64,000 nt of DNA from Glandiceps talaboti (lineage: Eukaryota; Hemichordata; Enteropneusta; Spengelidae), in the NCBI RefSeq assembly GCF_964340395.1, contig NC_135563.1, forward strand, positions 12,199,651 through 12,263,650, read 5' to 3'. Under the pieces are notes generated by a model that saw nothing but the letters and a program-made list of their open reading frames with translations, made no database searches and was not told the DNA's origin. The translations under genes were made by a program, and so were the position numbers. Below are positions 57,201 through 64,000 of this stretch, in pieces. Each line of letters begins with the position of its first letter. Position 1 is the first letter of the stretch.

Positions 57201-59551
57201 TTAAACAATGAAAAAAAGGCCAAACTAAACAGGAAACATCGACTTAATCTTTTTGTTATATATTGCAATCAAATGGATGGTTTTGCTTTGAATGCTAAAG
57301 TAAAGATTACAGTAAAAAATTGTCTAAAAACGTTGTTTAGGAAAACACTTTCAAGTTGTCACCGTTATGTTTATTCAGCTGACTATTGGCTAGGCATGTG
57401 ACGAGCATGCAACATTCCAGAATAATACGCAATTAGGTATAATTATATCGATGCACTGAGTATATATCCTTTTATTGTCCTTTTTTATGCCACTCGACGG
57501 CTTAATGCCTGACAGTTCATCACTGCTTGGTATTTTCGGGGCATGGCACGGGTTCCGTGGTAGTAAGCTTTGCATATATTGATCAAAATACTATTATGCG
57601 ATTGTGTTGGACGTATTGGAGATATCGTTTTAAACAAGTACACATAATGATTTTTTTTTGAATGACATTAATCGCGATCCCATACACTAAAACTTTGTTC
57701 ATCTAGCAGTTAATACATTTAAATCTGAGCTTACGTACGAATAGATGTCACCCCACGACGTAATAATCGGGCAAACTGTATGTTACAGGAAACATGGCAT
57801 TATTGAGTAAATATTTGATTAATAAACTTTGAAAAATAGAATACAATAACCTACATCAACAGCTGTTACTTTTTCACTGTAAAGTGACAAATCGTATAAT
57901 AAACATCAATTTCATTATATTATTCAGAGGCAGTGGTTAATAAATTCCTGGATGCCAGCCTTGAGATGCAGGACGCAACATCACACACCCAGCAAAGTTC
58001 ATTAACATTTGTACGATCCGACGGAGTAATCAAATTGGTTTTTTTATTTACCGTTGAGATTTGTTTCTATATTGGAAAACTGATTAACTTATTCGTGGTC
58101 TATTTAATGTACAAAGTAATTCGATTTGCTCGTAATAGTTCGCTTTAATCAATTTGTTTCCATATGTAGCTTATGTCCTTGTTATTATAATGGTGCATTT
58201 GTTCAAAGGATTGTAACATTATGTACAAAAAAAACAAGGGACAGTGATAAACGAAATTTACAATTCAAATTAACGCCTGCAATTTTGAAATATTAAAAAC
58301 GAGCTCTTGTTGCAGAATGTATAGCATGACTCGTGCTCCAACGACGTAATATGGTGAACTAAATCGATTCAGTCCTAATAATGTTTTGTGATTCGTGTCG
58401 TCATGGGAATTGGCAGATTACTACCTGCTTTGAAGCTTACTGCTGCAATCTGCTCTGTCATCTACATGATTTTATCTGACTTTATTCGCCTTCCTGTTTT
58501 ATTGCATCCACTCATCGTTGCCTACAAGTGACGATGCCAGAGAACGCATATAATCCTTCTGCAATATACTTAAAGTGTGAAATACAGTTTTGAATGTCTG
58601 TCTCTAATTTGCGATTCAGAATCAAGATCAAAATCTTACGTGTTTATGGGTGCACATTAATGTTCAGTACCCCCCCCCCCCACTCTGAAAACCCCCAACA
58701 AAATATACAAGTATATCCCAAATATAAGTATATATGCCAGAGTTCTTGTGTCAATCTCTGCATAATTGTCACACGTAGTACAGGATTTCGGCTTTTTGAT
58801 AATCACAATTCACTTTAATATGCTACTGTATAATTGCCACAACGAAGACTTGTCATCGCACCAGACGTCATGACTACCGTTTGTCACAACGCGTGAGGAC
58901 CAACTTTCTGAAATGGATTATTTAGTGTATTTGATATTGTCAGCGTAATGTTGCTATGGCAGTGTAGTATTATTAACTTCACAAAAAATTGATTTGCTGA
59001 CAATAAAAACATGGGATTCAAATCATTTAACATTTTTAGTATGTATGTATCATATCATAATTATGTTGTGCATTTGTGTCATCAGAACAATCTGGGCTAG
59101 ATTGTCACTATTATTAGCTCTGTTTATGTAGCAGGGCTCTGTCACTTTTGTCCTGGGTGATGTACTGACGATTTACACTGCGTTCAACAGAGATACACTG
59201 GCGGAAAGCACGTGTTATTCGAATTCAAATTCAAGTCTCGCACCACAAACAAAAATCATACATTCTTATCACAAGAGATATAGTGAAACAAACAAATAAA
59301 CAAAACCGATCGAACAACAAATAAACTAAACATCAACAACAAAAATAAACATTTACAGTGGACGTTTTATCTTTAGACTATACTGGTACAAAGGTCAGGA
59401 CTATGTAGATATTTAAATGACATAAAATTCAGAGAGGAAGGCAGTAAAACCCTGTTCAATATATAACCCTCGTCGGTATGTTTACGAACTATTAGTATAA
59501 ACATTGTCTATGGTCGAAGTTGTAATTTGTGTGAAGATCGTTGAAGGGTTC
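54291..59551. other. Gene-free stretch of about 5.3 kb
   Basis: Only short featureless frames, plus a C-run at about 58670-58681. No RNA gene or repeat is supported. Confidence 0.4.
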
Positions 59552-59587
59552 GATTGTCACTCAATACATGAGTATTGAGTGACAATC
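59552..59587. repeat. Perfect 16-bp hairpin
   Basis: GATTGTCACTCAATAC, loop ATGA, GTATTGAGTGACAATC. All 16 pairs match. The geometry (16-4-16) equals that of the hairpin at 23935-23970. Confidence 0.9.
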
Positions 59588-60993
59588 AAAATTCATGAAA
59601 TTCAATCATTATGAACTTGTTGTTTTGTATTGACTGACGTCATTAAGATTGGAAAAGACCTTGCAAGTAAACTTATTACGTGCAGGCATGCATTTACATA
59701 GGAACAATTTTATATCAATTGCTACTACAAAGTTTACTGTAGCGTGATGTCAGCTGAAAGGTATCTTATATAGTCACAGCAAAATCCAGGGATCGGTCAT
59801 ACTTTTGTTAGACAAGAGAATACACAGAAGTGTAAGCTAAAACTTGTTACCATGACAGCAGAATACTGATTGTTTTATGCAAAATTGTAATTTGAATAGG
59901 TACATGTGCATATACCATATAAAACGTGGCCTTTTTTTTTTACAAACGTAAGCTTACAACAGTTTACAATAAAGCTGGCTGAAGTTCTATCTTTCATATT
60001 TAACTGAAGGTTTCGCCAACATTACAACTCCTGCACACCTTTGCAAAATAAACAGTGCTATATATAGTTGCAAAAGGATGTACTTCACGTCCGAAATATC
60101 CCTACAAAAATCATGTACAAAAATGACAAAATGTAGGACTTCGAGTCCCTGAAACAAATTGATGACGTCATTCCAGTAGATCTAACGAACAAACAAACAG
60201 TTACAGGCATTTTGGAAATGTTGAGCATTCATTTGCGCATTCATGGCATAGTTAAAACAGATACCCAGCGTTTAAATCAATTATCGTACGGCAGACAAAT
60301 TACACGACATGCGGCAAATGAATCGCTATAAAATTTGCGAGAATACAATATTAGAACGTTTGGCAAACTGACAGTGTTAATATTTATCAAGTGGACGGTA
60401 GTTGATTCCCCGTGTCGCAGCATTGGATTGCTGGTGTCAAAACCAATTAAATACCGCCAGTGTAATAAAGTGACAGTTTAAAAACTAGTTTCGTTGATCT
60501 TTCGTTCTGTGAGTAGCTAGCTTGAGTCATATGCATGCACATGATAAATAACATTGAACGTACTAGTAGGCAATTATACAAGAACCCATGCATGGATTAA
60601 CAATCATCAGTTTGCATATTTGGGCGCAGTATATCAAAGATAAAGCTATTGAATACCACACAATGGTTTGTCTTGGTATTCAGCTATCAATGGGGTATCA
60701 ATATTCGTGATAGACAAACTTCAACAAACAAGACAGGCAGGCCATACATCAACCGAACAAATGTCCACGGCCTTAAGTTACATGATCGTATTTAGAGCGT
60801 CAACACACCATAATATATTCAGCAAATGCAAATTCAAAAGCATTTTTCAATAATCAGCAAACGTATGAATAATAGATTTATGTATTGCTATTGATGTGAC
60901 ATCGAGTACTATGCTTGACTCGTCTGATAAGTTGATTATATGGAAGCAAAATAATGTCACCATGTACCAATTATAGAGAGGTATTGCCCATTA
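59588..60993. other. Gene-free stretch
   Basis: Nothing supportable was seen. Confidence 0.4.
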
Positions 60994-61283
60994 CAGGGTA
61001 GTGTTCACTGGCTCAGTTTGATACACTCACACAGAAATTAATAAGAAACAGTAAATGCTATAGTTTGATATAGCAAGAGCGCATGAATATAGTTTCTTGC
61101 TACACTTTGTCTGAATGAAACGAACTACAATGACACCCTGTAAACGTCAAATGCAGATATTAAAACATTGGTGCCGCTTATTTCATTTAGGCAAACTGTA
61201 GCAAGAAAATACAATCCTGCTACCTTAAATGGTATTTTGTTTCTGTCAAACACAGTCAGTGAACACTGATATGAAACGGGCTG
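60994..61283. mobile_element. Foldback (MITE-like) element, family A, copy 3
   Basis: A 290-bp unit with left end CAGGGTAGTGTTCACTGGCT and right end AGTGAACACTGATATGAAAC, followed by GGGCTG. The halves are imperfect reverse complements. It shares CACAGAAATTAATAAGAAAC and AGTTTCTTGCTACA-type blocks with copy 1. TA flanks both ends. Confidence 0.8.
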
Positions 61284-61815
61284 TAGAGAGATTAAAAGAC
61301 GTTAAGTATAATGCAATAGGAAACAGAAAGAAAAAACAGTGAGTCAAGCCATACAGACGATATTAGAATATTGCAATGTTAAGGTGTTTATTTCAGTTGT
61401 AAACAAAAAGACACATAAAAAGGAAAGATTCAAGCTTATAAGCCGAATCATATGGAGAAACGACATATTGAGTAAAAGCAAGTCGACAGTTATTGACAGG
61501 TTGATTTTTATTTATAGAAATGGTTAAAAAAGGTCTAGGTCGTTCTGGTTAATGGAGTGGTGTCACGGTTGTGGTCATCACGGAAACGATTACAAGTAAA
61601 CGTTATTACATTAGGGGATGTTAATGCATTTTGGACAAACTGTCAATGATGACATATACATTGAATTTGACTCTTTCATAGACCTGTCTTCTTCGTTAGT
61701 GTATTAGAGCGGAAGATGTACTTGAAAATGGAGAGGGCGTGTGCAGTGTCTGACAGGAGTGACATTAGTATATTTTTCTGAGAGAGGCAAAGATAGCGAT
61801 ACAGATAGACATACA
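61284..61815. other. Gene-free stretch
   Basis: Nothing supportable was seen. Confidence 0.4.
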
Positions 61816-62040
61816 CACATATATATAGAGAGAGAAAGAGAGAGGGAGACAGACAGACTGACAGACAGACAGATACAGAGTGGCAGAGACAAACACAATA
61901 CATACATACATACATACATACATACATACATACATACATACATACATACATACATACACACACACACATACACACACATACATACATACATACATACATA
62001 CATACATACATACATACATACATACATACATACATACATA
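61816..62040. repeat. (GA)n-(GACA)n and (CATA)n microsatellites
   Basis: GA/GACA-rich sequence (about 61816-61876), then CATA arrays (61901-62040) split by a CA-rich piece. Confidence 0.97.
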
Positions 62041-62556
62041 GTTGCTGATAGGAGAACTAAATATAATAAAGAAGGCGCAAAGCAAGGTAGTCAGGGACAG
62101 GAGAGAAAGACAATGATTTATACGTTCTTTGTAAATGACAGGCTTGAAAATGTCAAGGTATTTCTTGTTAATAAGATTCTCGTCTTGGCCATACTAAGGG
62201 TCATTGAGAAAACCAATAATGTACAGGAGAATAAACTAAATGGAGGTCGAAATTCACGGTCAATGACAAGCACCTACTCAAGTAGTTGCGATATAAATAC
62301 TGCATACTGGTGATAACACTCACCTTTGCGCATATCGTAAAATTTTATGTTCAGAGTTACTTCCATGTGTTTTTTTACTTTTAACGATGATTGAAATTCA
62401 ATAAACCTAATTACTTAAAACGACTTTCCTGTTGACTAACCTTTGAATAAAAGAAAGCAGAACAACTGATGGTGAGTTGCGCCTTATTCTGCTAAACATG
62501 CTCTTCAGTAGTGTAGTTGTCCTGTCCAACATCAATACTATATACATACACATATA
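62041..62556. other. Gene-free stretch
   Basis: An open frame continues from the CATA array to 62313. Its non-repetitive tail shows no motif, and its length is due to the repeat. Confidence 0.4.
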
Positions 62557-62561
62557 CATAT

Positions 62562-62618
<57 letters not shown>

Positions 62619-62633
62619 CGCACACATGCACAC

Positions 62634-62703
<70 letters not shown>

Positions 62704-62710
62704 ATATATA
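62557..62710. repeat. (CA)n-(TA)n-(TG)n mirror-like microsatellite
   Basis: A CA run (about 62561-62617), a TA run (about 62636-62672) and a TG run (about 62672-62700). The CA and TG parts are reverse complements around the TA centre, so the whole tract can fold back. Confidence 0.97.
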
Positions 62711-62724
62711 TACATATACATAGA

Positions 62725-62860
62725 GTTTCATTCTTCTTTCGCCAAGTAGAGTGCTCATTCACCTTGGAGAGCATACTATATATAAAATGAAAGAAGGCGA
62801 GTATGATATTACATTATGGATTTACGCTACAGACCGTTTCACCACAAGGATCTTCAGGGT
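62725..62860. mobile_element. Foldback element, family B, copy 2 (one arm only)
   Basis: Shares TTTCATTCTTCTTTC, CACCTTGGAGAGCAT, GAGTATGAT and ATGGATTTACGCTA in order with 3476-3585. The second arm is missing. A (TA)n tract lies just upstream. Confidence 0.75.
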
Positions 62861-63185
62861 TTTAACCCCACACTCACTCCCCGTACTTCAACATCAAATT
62901 ACTATCTCTTTGCAGAAAGAATTTGTCGATTAACATAGTATTTAGTCCAGTGACACCACTCCCGCAAGATTGTCAGAATGGCTTTGATTGAGCAACAACA
63001 TTGGTCACCTAAATGTATCTGATGTTTGTAGGCGATTTAATAAAGGTCAGATGTCACTGCTATGCAATGAACTAAAATAGTCATGATCTTACAGTTATCA
63101 AAACTATAGCAACCATTATTATCAACATATCATTACCACTGTTCTCTGATCTTATTGTCAAAGTCATTGTCATTTAAACACGGTA
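62861..63185. other. Gene-free stretch
   Basis: Nothing supportable was seen. Confidence 0.4.
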
Positions 63186-63267
63186 TTCACCACCACCACC
63201 ACCATCATCAACATCACCAAAATCACCACCACCACCACCACCGCCGCCGTCGTCGTCGTCGTCGTCG

Positions 63268-63308
<41 letters not shown>

Positions 63309-63311
63309 TTC

Positions 63312-63357
<46 letters not shown>

Positions 63358-63358
63358 A
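63186..63358. repeat. Composite trinucleotide repeat (CAC, CGC, CGT, CAT units)
   Basis: Runs of CAC, then CCG, TCG and a long TCA run follow in order. They read as poly-His/Arg in one frame and poly-Met on the other strand; these are not genes. Confidence 0.97.
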
Positions 63359-63805
63359 TTATGAAATATATCCATTCATCTGATTAGTGACGCAGGTTCT
63401 GTCCTCTTAGTTCTATATTTTCGTTACAAAACCATCCGAGTGCCAATGCCTTGTTGTTTGTCAATCCTGATGGAATTTGCTTTAAAACATCAAACTCTGA
63501 CAATATGTCCTCGTCATGATGAGTAATCTATGCTGTGCAATTGACTGATTTCCATTCACGCTAAGTAGTCGTTGTAGAATATACTTTGATATGTTTAGTT
63601 TCTATATTAACCACTTTGTTTAAAGTTCTCAGCATTGTGATGTACGGACAATGTCCTTTATAGTTTAAAGTCTGTAAATACAATACAGAAGAAGTATTAC
63701 TTCCACTAGTTCATGTCCGCAACTACTTTGTTGCTTAAGCATCGATGCGACATTTGAGAAGATTAAATTCAAGGTCACTTATCGTTCACTGTTCAGAGAG
63801 ATGTG
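63359..63805. other. Gene-free stretch
   Basis: Nothing supportable was seen. Confidence 0.4.
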
Positions 63806-63826
63806 ATACATACACACACATACATA

Positions 63827-63857
<31 letters not shown>

Positions 63858-64000
63858 CATGCATACATACATGCATACATGCATACATACATACATACAT
63901 ACATACATACATACATACATACATACATACATACATACAAAGTCATACATACACACACATACACACATACATACATACATGTATACATACATACATACAT
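63806..64000. repeat. (CATA)n array running off the window end
   Basis: CATA units with a few GCATA variants and a short unique gap near 63938-63947. The array continues beyond the window. Confidence 0.98.

Noticed and set aside
63155-63364. Poly-His and poly-Met frames
   Set aside because: They come from a composite trinucleotide repeat with no flanking coding signal.

Overview
The window is animal (metazoan) nuclear DNA. It is AT-rich, gene-sparse and full of microsatellites. It holds two single-exon rhodopsin-type receptors and one large gene built from many small exons, all joined at phase-1 introns. The large gene combines C-type lectin, LDL-receptor class A, CUB and somatomedin-B modules. 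That mix, together with Helentron-like, foldback and Penelope-like repeats, suggests a marine invertebrate. A non-vertebrate deuterostome (hemichordate, echinoderm or lancelet type) is my preferred guess, but a spiralian cannot be excluded from sequence alone.

Layout. A class A receptor lies at 1146-2111 (+). From 2112 to 15095 there is mostly non-coding DNA with microsatellites, two foldback elements, one long hairpin and one decayed coding relic (11199-11751). From 15096 to 32290 (+) lies a 19-exon gene for a secreted modular protein, about 815 residues in my model. Its order is signal peptide, C-type lectin domain, LDLa, CUB1, CUB2, SMB1, micro-linker, CUB3, micro-linker, SMB2, Thr-rich linker, SMB3, a string of micro-exon linkers, SMB4, stop. 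All introns after the lectin exons are phase 1, so each exon can be gained, lost or skipped without breaking the frame. The last linker exons were doubled by a recent tandem duplication of about 1.43 kb (28748-30176 and 30177-31591). The introns carry a Helentron-like element with a period of about 147 bp, a second element with a period of about 114 bp and the same kind of head, foldback elements and long (TA)n tracts.

From 32291 to 41770 there is non-coding DNA, a decayed GIY-YIG endonuclease fragment of a Penelope-like retroelement (36343-36800) and a very long CATA array (40344-41044). A second, divergent receptor gene lies at 41771-42952 (+). From 42953 to 64000 I find no gene I can support. 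That part holds a dispersed 14-bp-core repeat cluster, a G-rich tract, a perfect hairpin, further foldback copies and microsatellites.

The two receptors and the modular gene share a strand, but nothing in the sequence ties them functionally. Inside the modular protein, the lectin, LDLa and CUB parts are the likely ligand-binding modules. The cysteine-dense SMB modules on Thr-rich linkers look like spaced protein-binding or cross-linking knobs. Exon boundaries come from splice motifs, phase continuity and domain integrity; no transcript evidence was available.
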